From: Lysinibacillus sphaericus
GTDB lineage: Bacteria > Bacillota > Bacilli > Bacillales_A > Planococcaceae
Direction of reading: 5' to 3'
Assembly: GCF_006864135.1 (NCBI RefSeq)
Contig: NZ_SADV01000023.1
Coordinates: 1 to 64,000 of the forward strand
Length of the DNA: 64,000 nucleotides
The notes under the pieces are model-generated. The model saw only the letters and a program-made list of their open reading frames with translations. It made no database searches and had not been told where the DNA came from. The position numbers and the translations under genes were made by a program. This document shows, piece by piece, positions 17,564-25,530 of this stretch. The first letter of the stretch is position 1. Every line of letters starts with the position of its first letter.

Positions 17564-17705
17564 GCTGTCGCTTTGCGCTTTCGCTACAGAAAACATTTGC
17601 GGCTGACGCATCGCTTTCGCGCAGACAAACATTGCGGCTGGCGCTTCGCTTTCGTGCAGAAAAGATATGTTGCTGGCGTTTCGCTTTCGTACAGAAAAGA
17701 TATGC
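17564..17705 (+). repeat. Tandem array of four 35-bp C elements
   Basis: Four head-to-tail units of about 35-38 bp, each with the core CGCTTTCG and a CAGAAAA(G/C)AT tail, diverged at 10-25% of positions. Single or double copies of the same element, inverted, occur inside family B repeats at 6850-6930, 23115-23150, 29085-29170, 43080-43120 and 43180-43200. There are no spacers. The array occupies the gap between sleL and the SLH gene. Confidence 0.8.
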
Positions 17706-17832
17706 TGAATGAAGATAAAATAGCTCTATGTCTATTCTATTTTCCAATAAAAATGAATAATCTGAAAATGTCATATCTATTTATGGTGATCTATACTATA
17801 ATTATGGTAAATGATAATCTAGGAGGGATATT

Positions 17833-20064
17833 TTGGGTAAATTTAAAAAGTTAGGTATTATACTAACGTCTACTGCATTTTCTGTTAGTGTACTTTCGCC
17901 AATGGCACAAGCTTCGGCAAATGTAAAAGAACCACAAGAGAGAGTTGCAATTCAAGTTTCTTCAACAGAAACAAAAGTAACAAAAAGTATGCTTATTAAG
18001 CAATTGAATACAATATTCCCAGACAAATTCAATTTTGTAACAGAGAAAGATTTCTCAATGGGGGAAGCGCATTACTTTAATGATGACAAAACGATACGCT
18101 ATGAATTGAACTTTAATAAAACAATCAATGGCAAAGACGTTTATGGTGATTTTACTTTTAAAGGCGAAGATTTGGAATTAGAAAATTTCTCCTATCAGCC
18201 TGTCAATATAGCGGAAGCATTGTACCCAGTGAAATATTCAGAGGGTGAAGCAAAGAAAGTTGCTCAAGACTTCCTAAAGAAATTGCCGAGCACTGCGAAT
18301 TACAAGCTTCGTGAGGACAATAGATTTGGTGACTTTGGTTTTATTTTTAGTAGACCTTTATCCGAACCAATTTCGTATTCATTTATGTACTCACCTACAC
18401 ACAATGGTGTGTCACTTAGTAATGAGTTTATCCATATTACAGTTCTAGCAAATGGTGAAGTTACAAATATGTATCGTAATGCTGGGCCAACTAGCAAGGC
18501 AACTTTTGATAGCTTAGATCAGAAAAAGAATGAGTCAGAAATCCTTGCACAGGTTCGTGAAAAACTGTCAGTTGACTTACGTTATATAGTTGACTATAAC
18601 TACCAAACAGGCGAAGCGATTGCTAAGCTTGTGTATATGCCACCAACAAGCTTTAATGGTGTACATGCAATAAATGGGCAATGGCAAACAATGAATGGTT
18701 TCACTTCTCAAGTACCGAAGACAAAAGGTGTAGAAAAACTTGCAGCGCAACCACTTGCTCCTAAGAAAAATGGTATTACATTAGCAGAAGTTGAAGAGTT
18801 AGCTAAGTCTATTTTAAAAGTTGATACAGACAAAGCAAAGCTACAAATTCATTCGGTTAATGAAAGAGAAAATGAAAATGGCGAAACAATCTATTATGTG
18901 AATTATATGTATGATCTCGGTAATTACGGCACAGGTAGTTCACTTGAAATCAACAAAGCAACAGGTGAAATTATAAACTACTGGAATACAAGTAGAGAAT
19001 TCATGCAGACAGATGATAAAGTAGAACCAATTTCAAAAGATGCTGCGTTAGCAAAAGCGATAGACTACTTAAAAGAGTGGTCTCCGTCATATATTCATAA
19101 TTATTCAAAACCACTAGAAGATGCAATATATGATAAAGACAACAAACAGTATTACTTCTCTTTCCCACGTATTGTCAATGGCATTGCCGTAGCAGGGGAT
19201 GAAATTTCCGTAGGTATCAGTGCTGATGGGAAATTAAGTTCTTTAAATGTTAATTATCGCAAGATTGATAATTGGCCGTCTGTAAACAAAGCTATTCCTG
19301 CTGATAAAGCAAAAGCAACATTCAATGAGGGGCTGAAATTGGAGCTACAGTATGCAAAACAGGATGGCGAGGATAATCACCACTATGATTTAGTATACAC
19401 TCCGGTTTATAATGGAATTTTGTACAATAGTATTGATGCAACAACGGGTGAATGGCTTCAAAAAGTTGGTGATACGAAAGAAAAACCTGCCATTTCGCAT
19501 CCAACAGCTGGAGGAGAATTAACTTATTTATTACACCAAAATGTGTTAGAGGTTAAAGACCCAGCAAACTTTAATGCTGATACAGCCGTAACAAGAGGAG
19601 AAGCTTTGAAAATTTTAGTTAAATCATTATCATACGGATATGATTTCAATCCGTATGGAGGAGACAACGTTAAGCAATCCTTCAAAAATATTGACAAAAA
19701 GCATCCATTATACGGAATCGTTGAACAAGCTGTAAGAATGGGCATTTTACAACCGGCGGATCAATTTGCAGTAGATACAGCATTGACTCGTCAAGAGCTT
19801 GCCGAATGGTTAGTTCGTGTACTAAATTTAGAGAGTGCTGCTAAGCATAGTGACATTTACAAATTAAACTTTACTGATGCAAGCTCAATTGATCCAGCGT
19901 ATGCAGGTTATGTTGCTTTAGCGAGTGCAATGGGACTAATTGATGGACAGCAAAATAAATTCAATGCTACTGAGAAAGTGACGTATGCAGATTTGGCTGT
20001 ATCTACAGTTCGTCTAGCAAAGGCTGCCTTTGAACAGAACGGCAACGGTCGTCATTACTATTAA
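17833..20064 (+). CDS. Secreted YcdB/YcdC-domain protein with C-terminal SLH domains
   Basis: A 743-residue exported protein. The signal peptide (KKLGIILTSTAFSVSVLSPMAQA) is followed by two YcdB/YcdC-like (PepSY-related) halves: repeated segments with LINY/NGEVTNMYRN, INKATGEIINYW and SADGKLSSLNVNYR turns. The last about 190 residues (from about 555) form degenerate SLH repeats with VTRGEAL, LTRQELAEWLV and KVTYADLAVSTV, which bind cell-wall polymer. The start is TTG, seven bases after AGGAGGG. Its function is unknown; a surface location is well supported. A strong terminator follows, so it is monocistronic. Confidence 0.85.
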   Translation: MGKFKKLGIILTSTAFSVSVLSPMAQASANVKEPQERVAIQVSSTETKVTKSMLIKQLNTIFPDKFNFVTEKDFSMGEAHYFNDDKTIRYELNFNKTINGKDVYGDFTFKGEDLELENFSYQPVNIAEALYPVKYSEGEAKKVAQDFLKKLPSTANYKLREDNRFGDFGFIFSRPLSEPISYSFMYSPTHNGVSLSNEFIHITVLANGEVTNMYRNAGPTSKATFDSLDQKKNESEILAQVREKLSVDLRYIVDYNYQTGEAIAKLVYMPPTSFNGVHAINGQWQTMNGFTSQVPKTKGVEKLAAQPLAPKKNGITLAEVEELAKSILKVDTDKAKLQIHSVNERENENGETIYYVNYMYDLGNYGTGSSLEINKATGEIINYWNTSREFMQTDDKVEPISKDAALAKAIDYLKEWSPSYIHNYSKPLEDAIYDKDNKQYYFSFPRIVNGIAVAGDEISVGISADGKLSSLNVNYRKIDNWPSVNKAIPADKAKATFNEGLKLELQYAKQDGEDNHHYDLVYTPVYNGILYNSIDATTGEWLQKVGDTKEKPAISHPTAGGELTYLLHQNVLEVKDPANFNADTAVTRGEALKILVKSLSYGYDFNPYGGDNVKQSFKNIDKKHPLYGIVEQAVRMGILQPADQFAVDTALTRQELAEWLVRVLNLESAAKHSDIYKLNFTDASSIDPAYAGYVALASAMGLIDGQQNKFNATEKVTYADLAVSTVRLAKAAFEQNGNGRHYY

Positions 20065-20085
20065 TAGTCGATAATTTATACATGA

Positions 20086-20121
20086 AAGGGCATCCCCTGA
20101 TTTTAGGGGGATGCTTTTTTT
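20086..20121 (+). terminator. Terminator after the YcdB-SLH gene
   Basis: GGGCATCCCC and GGGGGATGC(TT) form a strong GC-rich stem with a TGATTTTA loop and a run of seven T residues. Confidence 0.92.
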
Positions 20122-20169
20122 GTGATTACAGTAAAAAGGATTGCTGATTAGCATCTTATATGTTATTAT

Positions 20170-20188
20170 TATCTCGAATTAAAGATAA
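20170..20188. promoter_or_regulatory. MhqR-type operator upstream of the marR gene
   Basis: TATCTCGAATTAAAGATA is an imperfect inverted repeat with the same TATCTCGA left arm as the perfect palindrome at 20671. It lies 34 bases before the repressor start, suggesting autoregulation. Confidence 0.65.
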
Positions 20189-20221
20189 TTGAATTCGAAG
20201 TAAATAGAAAGAGGGAGTCGT

Positions 20222-20656
20222 ATGAAGGAAGACAATCGTAATTTAAAAGCTTTTACGGTCTTGTTCCGAGCATATCAAACGATTCAAGATGCAACTAAGA
20301 GAGATTTACTTCAATACGATTTAAATCAAACTGAATTTTCGGTACTTGAGTTTTTATATCATCATGGTGAGCAACCAATCCAAGTAATTGGCAAGAAAAT
20401 TTTAATTGCAAGTAGTAGTATTACGTATGTTATTGATAAGCTCGAACAAAAAGATTTTGTGTATCGACGTGCTTGTCCAAGGGATCGTCGTGTCACATAT
20501 GTTTTATTAACATGCGAAGGACAAGCGTTGATGGAAAATATATTTCCGAAGCATGAACAAAAAATTAACGAGATTTTTGAAGTATTAGATCAACAGGAGA
20601 TGGACACAATGACCCTGTTTTTGAAAAAGGTTGGTTTGAACGCAGTTAATAAATAA
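20222..20656 (+). CDS. mhqR: MarR-family repressor, MhqR-like
   Basis: A 144-residue winged-helix MarR protein. The recognition region SSSITYVIDKLEQKDFVYRRACPRDRRVTYVLLT is very close in pattern to MhqR (YkvE), the repressor of quinone and azo-compound detoxification genes. GAGGGAG lies before the ATG. It precedes a ring-cleavage dioxygenase, a nitroreductase and a flavin reductase, the classical MhqR target functions, and matching operators stand before it and before the dioxygenase gene. Confidence 0.85.
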   Translation: MKEDNRNLKAFTVLFRAYQTIQDATKRDLLQYDLNQTEFSVLEFLYHHGEQPIQVIGKKILIASSSITYVIDKLEQKDFVYRRACPRDRRVTYVLLTCEGQALMENIFPKHEQKINEIFEVLDQQEMDTMTLFLKKVGLNAVNK

Positions 20657-20670
20657 AAAATTTTAGGTAA

Positions 20671-20688
20671 TATCTCGAAATCGAGATA
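20671..20688. promoter_or_regulatory. MhqR-type operator before the dioxygenase gene
   Basis: TATCTCGAAATCGAGATA is a perfect 18-bp palindrome (8-bp arms, 2-base centre) just upstream of the AGGAGGG ribosome site of the dioxygenase. It fits the MhqR operator of B. subtilis (TATCTCGAATTCGAGATA-like). Confidence 0.82.
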
Positions 20689-20705
20689 AATAGGAGGGAC
20701 ATAAA

Positions 20706-21689
20706 ATGAATCATTTAAAAGGAATTCACCACGTTACCGCTATTACAAGTAGTGCGGAAGAGAATTATAAATTTTTTACTTATGTATTAGGGATGCGATT
20801 AGTGAAAAAAACGGTTAATCAGGATGATATCCAAACATATCATTTATTTTTTGCAGATGATAAAGGTAGCGCAGGCACGGATATGACATTTTTTGATTTT
20901 CCAAACATTCCAAAAGGTGTGCATGGAACAAATGAAATTTCTAAAACTTCATTCCGCGTGCCAACAGATGCGGCATTGAACTATTGGGTAAAACGTTTCG
21001 ATCGATTAAATGTTAAACATGCAGGTATTAAAGAGCAATTTGGCAAGAAAACTTTATCATTCGTCGATTTTGACGATCAGCAATATCAACTTATTTCTGA
21101 TGAAAACAATACAGGTGTTTCATCAGGCACTCCATGGCAAGATGGACCGATTCCTCTTGAATATGCAATTACAGGCTTAGGTCCGGTATTTGTAAGAGTT
21201 GCTAATTTTAAATATTTCAAAGAGATGCTAGAAAAAGTGATGCTCTTTACAGAAATCGATGAAGAAGGGGATTTCCATCTGTTTGAGGTTGGTGAAGGTG
21301 GAAACGGTGCACAACTTGTGGTAGAACTTAACACAGTTCTACCAGTAGCTCGTCAAGGCTTTGGTACAGTACATCATGCTGCCTTCCGCGTAGAGGATCG
21401 AACTGTACTAAATGAATGGACTGAACGATTTGAAAGCTTTGGCTTCCATACTTCAGGTTACGTAAACCGTCACTTTTTTGAATCACTTTATGCACGGGTA
21501 GCACCTCAAATTTTATTTGAGCTAGCTACTGATGGCCCAGGATTTATGAGTGATGAGCCTTATGAAACTTTAGGTGAAAAATTGTCGTTGCCACCATTTT
21601 TAGAGCCAAAACGCGCACAAATTGAAGAACTTGTCCGTCCAATTGATACTGTAAGAAGTACGATTACGTTCGATAAAGAATATGAGTAA
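20706..21689 (+). CDS. mhqO: Ring-cleaving dioxygenase MhqO (vicinal oxygen chelate fold)
   Basis: A 327-residue two-domain VOC/glyoxalase-fold protein. GIHHVTAITSSAEENYKFFTYVLGMRLVKKTVNQDD at the start (quoted in part) and HHAAFRV in the second half supply the metal His residues, and FELATDGPGF gives the Glu ligand. It matches MhqO (YdfO), which opens hydroquinone-type rings during thiol-reactive quinone stress. A palindromic MhqR operator and AGGAGGG lie upstream. It is first in a dioxygenase-nitroreductase-reductase row. Confidence 0.88.
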   Translation: MNHLKGIHHVTAITSSAEENYKFFTYVLGMRLVKKTVNQDDIQTYHLFFADDKGSAGTDMTFFDFPNIPKGVHGTNEISKTSFRVPTDAALNYWVKRFDRLNVKHAGIKEQFGKKTLSFVDFDDQQYQLISDENNTGVSSGTPWQDGPIPLEYAITGLGPVFVRVANFKYFKEMLEKVMLFTEIDEEGDFHLFEVGEGGNGAQLVVELNTVLPVARQGFGTVHHAAFRVEDRTVLNEWTERFESFGFHTSGYVNRHFFESLYARVAPQILFELATDGPGFMSDEPYETLGEKLSLPPFLEPKRAQIEELVRPIDTVRSTITFDKEYE

Positions 21690-21701
21690 AACTTTTTATC
21701 C

Positions 21702-21735
21702 CATTCAGCAGAGAGACTCAAGCCTCTGCTGAATG
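21702..21735 (+). other. Strong intercistronic hairpin between mhqO and the nitroreductase
   Basis: CATTCAGCAGAG and CTCTGCTGAATG pair perfectly over 12 bp with a 10-base loop. It is followed by AAAATTAC rather than a T run, so it is more likely an mRNA stabiliser or processing site, or an attenuating hairpin, than a full terminator. Confidence 0.7.
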
Positions 21736-21764
21736 AAAATTACATATGAGTGGAGGTCAGTTAG

Positions 21765-22382
21765 ATGGAATTTTCAAAGCTAATAGATAAGCGTCGCTCT
21801 GCGAATAACTTTATAGAGGACATCAAGATGAGCGAAGAAGATATACGTCCCATTCTGGAAGATGTTAAGCTTGCTCCTTCCGCCTTTAATTTACAACATG
21901 CTAATTATATCGTTGTATTAGATGAAGAAAAAAAAGAAAAAGTACGAGAAGCTGCATACGGGCAATATAAAGTACATTCAGCCTCAGCGGTTATCCTTGT
22001 ATTAGGAGATAAAGAAGCCTATAAAAATACGGCTAACCTTAATCAAGGGATGGTAGACTTAGGCATTATTAATGCTTGTGAATTAGACAATATCGTCAAT
22101 GAAAACGCTAAATTTTATGAAGAACGTGGCCAGGAATTTATGAAGGAGGAAGCAATTCGTAACGCTTCACTTTCAGCTATGTTATTTATGCTGGCAGCCA
22201 AAAATCGTGGATGGGATACATGTCCAATGATCGGCTTTGATCAGCAACAAATGAGAGCTCTTTTTAATATTCCAGAAACACATGAGATTGCACTAATGAT
22301 TACTATAGGTAAAGAAAAAGAAAGTAGTCGCCGCTTGCGTGGTTACCGTAAACCAGTTGAGGAATTTGCAACCTATTATTAG
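21765..22382 (+). CDS. mhqN: Nitroreductase family protein (MhqN-like)
   Basis: A 205-residue FMN-dependent nitroreductase. KLIDKRRSANNF at the start is the FMN phosphate-contacting segment, LAPSAFNLQHANYIVV and the C-terminal SRRLRGYRKPVEEFATYY complete the fold. MhqN/YodC-type enzymes reduce nitro groups or quinones by two electrons using NAD(P)H. Its place after mhqO repeats the B. subtilis mhqNOP combination in another order. It probably belongs to the MhqR regulon, though no separate operator is visible in front of it. Confidence 0.88.
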   Translation: MEFSKLIDKRRSANNFIEDIKMSEEDIRPILEDVKLAPSAFNLQHANYIVVLDEEKKEKVREAAYGQYKVHSASAVILVLGDKEAYKNTANLNQGMVDLGIINACELDNIVNENAKFYEERGQEFMKEEAIRNASLSAMLFMLAAKNRGWDTCPMIGFDQQQMRALFNIPETHEIALMITIGKEKESSRRLRGYRKPVEEFATYY

Positions 22383-22443
22383 GACGGTATAAAATAAAAC
22401 TGTCTACAAATAATAAAATTAATGCACATTTAGGAGGAATATT

Positions 22444-22986
22444 GTGAAAGTAGTAGCAATCGTAGGTAGTATCCGTAAAGAATCTTATAATATGCAATTA
22501 GCAAAATTTATTCAAAAGCGTTATACAGAGAAATTTGATCTTGAAATATTAAGTTTGAACGATTTACCAATGTATAATCAAGATATCGAAAATGAAGCAC
22601 CACAGCCTGTACTTGATTTTAAAGCACAAGTAAAAGCGGCAGATGCAGTTCTTTGGTTGACACCAGAATATAATGGTACAGTGCCAGGTGTTATGGTTAA
22701 TGCCATCGATTGGTTATCTCGTGTTGATAAAGTAATGATTGGCAAGCCATCATTCATGATGGGGGCATCAATGGGTAACTTAGGTACTGTTAAAGCACAA
22801 TTACATTTACGAGATATTTTATTCTCACCTGGAGTAAATTCACCATTACTTAGTGGTAATGACGTTTATATTGGAGCAGTACACACTAAATTTGATACAG
22901 AAGGCAATTTAACAGATGAAGGTACTATTAAATTCCTTGATGTAGTTATTGATAACTTTTTAAACTGGATGAAAAAATACGTTTAA
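22444..22986 (+). CDS. NADPH-dependent FMN reductase (azoreductase-like)
   Basis: A 180-residue flavodoxin-like reductase. VVAIVGSIRKESYNMQLA carries the FMN phosphate loop and WLTPEYNGTVPGVMVNAIDWLSR is the isoalloxazine-contacting motif of the YieF/ChrR/AzoR group, which reduces quinones, chromate or azo dyes. The start is GTG with GGAGGAA upstream. It closes the quinone-detoxification cluster and is followed by a terminator. Confidence 0.88.
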   Translation: MKVVAIVGSIRKESYNMQLAKFIQKRYTEKFDLEILSLNDLPMYNQDIENEAPQPVLDFKAQVKAADAVLWLTPEYNGTVPGVMVNAIDWLSRVDKVMIGKPSFMMGASMGNLGTVKAQLHLRDILFSPGVNSPLLSGNDVYIGAVHTKFDTEGNLTDEGTIKFLDVVIDNFLNWMKKYV

Positions 22987-22997
22987 AAATAAAAAAG

Positions 22998-23039
22998 AAT
23001 GTCCCATAAGTATGCAATAAATTTATGGGGCATTTTTTT
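22998..23039 (+). terminator. Terminator of the mhq cluster
   Basis: AATGTCCCATAA and TTATGGGGCATT form a 12-bp stem (one G-T pair) followed by TTTTTT. Confidence 0.88.
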
Positions 23040-23072
23040 GTTTGTTGGATCTAAAATAGATCGACAGATAGA

Positions 23073-23208
23073 AGAGCCAAGCGACTTATCGGACGCCCCG
23101 AGGAAGCTTTGCTCTGTGCGAAAGCGAAGCGGCAGCAACAAATGTTTTCTGTAGCGTCAGCTACAAAGTGCCCAGCCGGAACGGAAATCAATCCCTCGTT
23201 ATGGTGAT
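23073..23208 (+). repeat. Family B repeat, 5'-truncated
   Basis: It contains CTTATCGGACGCC, one and a half C elements, GTGCCCAGCCGGAACGG, AAATCAA and the right end ATGGTGAT. The left end and the outer GATTGGAG segment are lost. It ends seven bases from the bioY stop. A further short right-end fragment (AGTCGGAAGGAGATCAACC) lies at about 23988-24006. Confidence 0.75.
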
Positions 23209-23214
23209 AAGCCT

Positions 23215-23811
23215 TTATCTAATCGGAATTATTTTTAACACCTTTTGAAGGCGGTATGCAAAAATGCCTGCAAATATAGCTAAAATAATATCCTTTGGCA
23301 AAGGAGGCATCATCCAAAGCCATGCCACTTTATAAGTGAAAGCATCAGGAGCACTAGCCCATAGCTTGTAGGCAAAGTACATCCAATTTGTTCCTAGTAA
23401 GTAATTAATAGCTGTTGCAACTAATGCAGCAACTACATAGCTTTTTTTCGTTCCACTACGTTCTACAATAAGCCCCGCGACAAATGCAGCTAATATGAAA
23501 GAAACAATGAAACCAAAAGTAGGGCTAATCATTTGACCAAAGCCTCCGTTGAAACGAGCAAATACAGGTGCACCTGCTAACCCTATGCACATATAAACAG
23601 TACAAGCGAGTGCCCCTTTTCTACTACCAAGAATAAGTCCTGCTAAAATAGCAAAAAATGTTTGCAATGTGATAGGTACTCCACCAATCATCATGAAAGG
23701 TACAATAGACGTGATATTAGCTCCTATCATCATCAATGTTGAAAATAGTCCAATGTATGCAAGATCGACAGTTCTTAATTTGTGATGTGTATGTTCCGCA
23801 ACTGTTGTCAT
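23215..23811 (-). CDS. bioY: Biotin transporter S-component BioY
   Basis: A 198-residue membrane protein with about six spans. GGVPITLQTFFAILAGLILGSRKGALA and GGFGQMISPTFGFIVSF (quoted in part) are the BioY signatures, and the substrate-binding region is intact. It imports biotin alone or with the ECF energy module encoded elsewhere. AGGGGTGAA stands before the ATG at 23811; the frame extends upstream to 23874. A BirA-type operator overlaps its promoter, so it should be off when biotin is plentiful. Confidence 0.93.
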   Translation of the reverse strand: MTTVAEHTHHKLRTVDLAYIGLFSTLMMIGANITSIVPFMMIGGVPITLQTFFAILAGLILGSRKGALACTVYMCIGLAGAPVFARFNGGFGQMISPTFGFIVSFILAAFVAGLIVERSGTKKSYVVAALVATAINYLLGTNWMYFAYKLWASAPDAFTYKVAWLWMMPPLPKDIILAIFAGIFAYRLQKVLKIIPIR

Positions 23812-23845
23812 TATTTCACCCCTAAAAAGTAATGCTACTAATAGT

Positions 23846-23903
23846 AGTGTAAAAAAATAAGCATTTTGTGTCAACTTAATAAAAATAAATAGTTAACACA
23901 AAA
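23846..23903 (-). promoter_or_regulatory. bioY promoter overlapped by a BirA-type operator
   Basis: TTTTGTGTCAACT (23864-23876), a 14-base AT spacer and AGTTAACACAAAA (23891-23903) form an inverted repeat with one mismatch, like the TTGTTAAC...GTTAACAA boxes of BirA. On the minus strand the -35 box TTGACA (23869-23874) lies inside the operator and the -10 box TACACT (23846-23851) follows after 17 bases. Confidence 0.78.
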
Positions 23904-24075
23904 TGTTTATTTTGCTTAATTGTAAGTTACTAGACTAACGTTTAAAGTATATGATGGAAATCATATTTAAAAAACGGACTGCTGTCTAGTCGGAAGGAGA
24001 TCAACCTTTCACTTTGCCAAAAGCCCTACTAGGCTTTAGCACTCACTCAAATACTTTGAATTAAAATAGCATAAA

Positions 24076-24390
24076 TTAAGATACTGCTTTTAATCCTGCC
24101 ACACCAATGATAATGGCGATGATACTAATAATTCGAGTCAGGTTTTTAGATTCTCCGAAGAATATAATATTCACGAGAACAGCACCAACTGTACCAATGC
24201 CAACCCAAACTACATAGGCAATGCTTAACTGTAAATAGTTAAAGGATGCATATAATAGCATAAAGGACATCCCAAAGCCGCCTAGATAGATTAATAAATT
24301 TCGTATATTTTTTTCCTGACTATAAAAGCGTAAACCTACAACACCGACAATTTCCGAAATTGCAGCTAATAAAACAAGTATCCAACCCAT
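24076..24390 (-). CDS. Small multidrug resistance (SMR) transporter subunit, YkkD-like
   Basis: A 104-residue protein with four membrane helices. It has the SMR signature with an early acidic residue in helix 1 (AAISEIVGVVGLRFY), YASFNYLQLSIAYVVWVGIGTVGAV and FFGESKNLTRI. It starts in a TAATG overlap with the gene before it, the classical sign of a paired heteromeric SMR pump such as YkkCD or EbrAB. Its likely role is export of cationic or guanidinium-type compounds. Confidence 0.88.
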   Translation of the reverse strand: MGWILVLLAAISEIVGVVGLRFYSQEKNIRNLLIYLGGFGMSFMLLYASFNYLQLSIAYVVWVGIGTVGAVLVNIIFFGESKNLTRIISIIAIIIGVAGLKAVS

Positions 24391-24743
24391 TATGCATTAG
24401 CTCCTTTCTCTTTAACATGATCTTTTGAAGGGTTATCAGCTAAATTAAGACCAATAACACCCAGTACTAAAATAAACATGAAAATGCCTTTAATAGCATT
24501 AAACTCACCTTCAAAAATAAAAATGTCCATTAATGTAGTACCGATTGTACCGACCCCAGCAAAAGTCGCGTAAACCGTTCCTGTAGGTAGGTTTTCACAA
24601 GCCTTCGATAAGAAGTGAAAATCCAATGCAATTAGGGACACAATAATAGCCCAATGCCACCAAGAATCGGCAACATTAAAACCAAATATCCAAAACAATT
24701 CAAACAAACTAGTTAATCCAACATAAATCCAATCTTTTTGCAT
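24390..24743 (-). CDS. SMR transporter subunit, YkkC-like
   Basis: A 117-residue four-helix SMR protein: LTSLFELFWIFGFNVADSWW carries the conserved helix 1 Glu, followed by NLPTGTVYATFAGVGTIGTTLMD and a polar KDHVKEKGANA tail. AAAGGA lies eight bases before the ATG at 24743; an upstream ATG overlaps the TetR operator. It forms a pair with the next gene and is preceded by a tetR gene and operator, so the pump is drug- or metabolite-inducible rather than under the guanidine riboswitch of B. subtilis ykkCD. Confidence 0.88.
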   Translation of the reverse strand: MQKDWIYVGLTSLFELFWIFGFNVADSWWHWAIIVSLIALDFHFLSKACENLPTGTVYATFAGVGTIGTTLMDIFIFEGEFNAIKGIFMFILVLGVIGLNLADNPSKDHVKEKGANA

Positions 24744-24765
24744 AGTTAAATTCCTTTCTATCATT

Positions 24766-24784
24766 ATGACTGACATTCAGTCAT
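24766..24784. promoter_or_regulatory. TetR-type operator before the SMR genes
   Basis: ATGACTGACATTCAGTCAT has perfect 8-bp arms (ATGACTGA/TCAGTCAT) around CAT. The same arms occur upstream of the tetR gene at 25454. Confidence 0.85.
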
Positions 24785-24808
24785 TTTTAGCGTAAAAGAG
24801 AACGTCAC

Positions 24809-25387
24809 TTATGCGTGACGTAAATCGAGTGCATGATGTAAAAAGTCGAGGAGCTCAAGCTTTTGAAGTCTAATTGTTTCTTCTTCACTATCATCATACA
24901 AATAAATTTGTTCAGCGGCAGACTCTACTAGACCGATTATAAGTTTAGAAGAACGAGTAGTATTTAGGGAAGCGCGTATCGTTCCTTGCTGTTGAGCTTC
25001 AACCAAGAAATGATTCATCCATTCGTAATAGGGAGCATATATATTTTCCCATTCTTTCATATGCTCAGTTTGTGTAATACCGGCATAGATAAGTGCAAAT
25101 ACATCTCGATATTCCTCTGTTAGAGAAAAAACAATATCTACTACTTTTTCTAGCTGCTTTGCGAAAGGCTCCTGTTTTAAAATCCCATCGTTAATAGCAG
25201 CAATAATTTTTTCAACCATAACCTTTGCAATGGCTGGCATAACTGAAAGACGTGATGGGAAATAAAGATAAAATGTCCCTTGCGCGATACCTGCAGCTTT
25301 TACGATATCTGAAACCTTTGTTTTTTCAATTCCTTTTTCACGGAAAACTTCAATTGCGGCTTGAATAATTTTCTCTTCTTTTGACAT
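24809..25387 (-). CDS. TetR-family repressor of the SMR pump
   Basis: A 192-residue TetR protein. The N-terminal domain EEKIIQAAIEVFREKGIEKTKVSDIVKAAGIAQGTFYLYF (helix-turn-helix, residues about 4-46) is typical; the C-terminal ligand domain is of the YcgA/TetR_C type. GAGGGA stands before the ATG. It is the first gene of a tetR-smr-smr row on the minus strand, and two identical-arm operators flank it, so it should regulate itself and the pump. Confidence 0.9.
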   Translation of the reverse strand: MSKEEKIIQAAIEVFREKGIEKTKVSDIVKAAGIAQGTFYLYFPSRLSVMPAIAKVMVEKIIAAINDGILKQEPFAKQLEKVVDIVFSLTEEYRDVFALIYAGITQTEHMKEWENIYAPYYEWMNHFLVEAQQQGTIRASLNTTRSSKLIIGLVESAAEQIYLYDDSEEETIRLQKLELLDFLHHALDLRHA

Positions 25388-25450
25388 GAAATCCCTCGCT
25401 TTTGTCCTGCTTATTTACTATGTTACAAAATAGCTGAAATAAAGTCAAAG

Positions 25451-25477
25451 AATAATGACTGACAATCAGTCATTATT
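25451..25477. promoter_or_regulatory. TetR-type operator before tetR
   Basis: A 27-bp inverted repeat with 12-bp arms, AATAATGACTGA and TCAGTCATTATT, around CAA. It shares its core with the operator at 24766 and lies about 65 bases upstream of the tetR start. Confidence 0.88.
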
Positions 25478-25530
25478 TTTTTTAGTATATATGTTTTTTA
25501 TTTGGGGAACTTTATTCATGAAAGGATTTG

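Noticed and set aside
17564..17705. CRISPR array
   Set aside because: Units are contiguous with no unique spacers, and no cas gene is in the window. The same holds for the motif tract at 12101-12392.
17573..17854. ORF of 93 codons across the C-element array
   Set aside because: It is made of the tandem repeat and runs into the true start of the SLH gene; no ribosome site.
24744..24808. Guanidine-I (ykkC) riboswitch before the SMR genes
   Set aside because: Only 65 bases are available, taken up by a TetR operator, and no ykkC core motif is visible.
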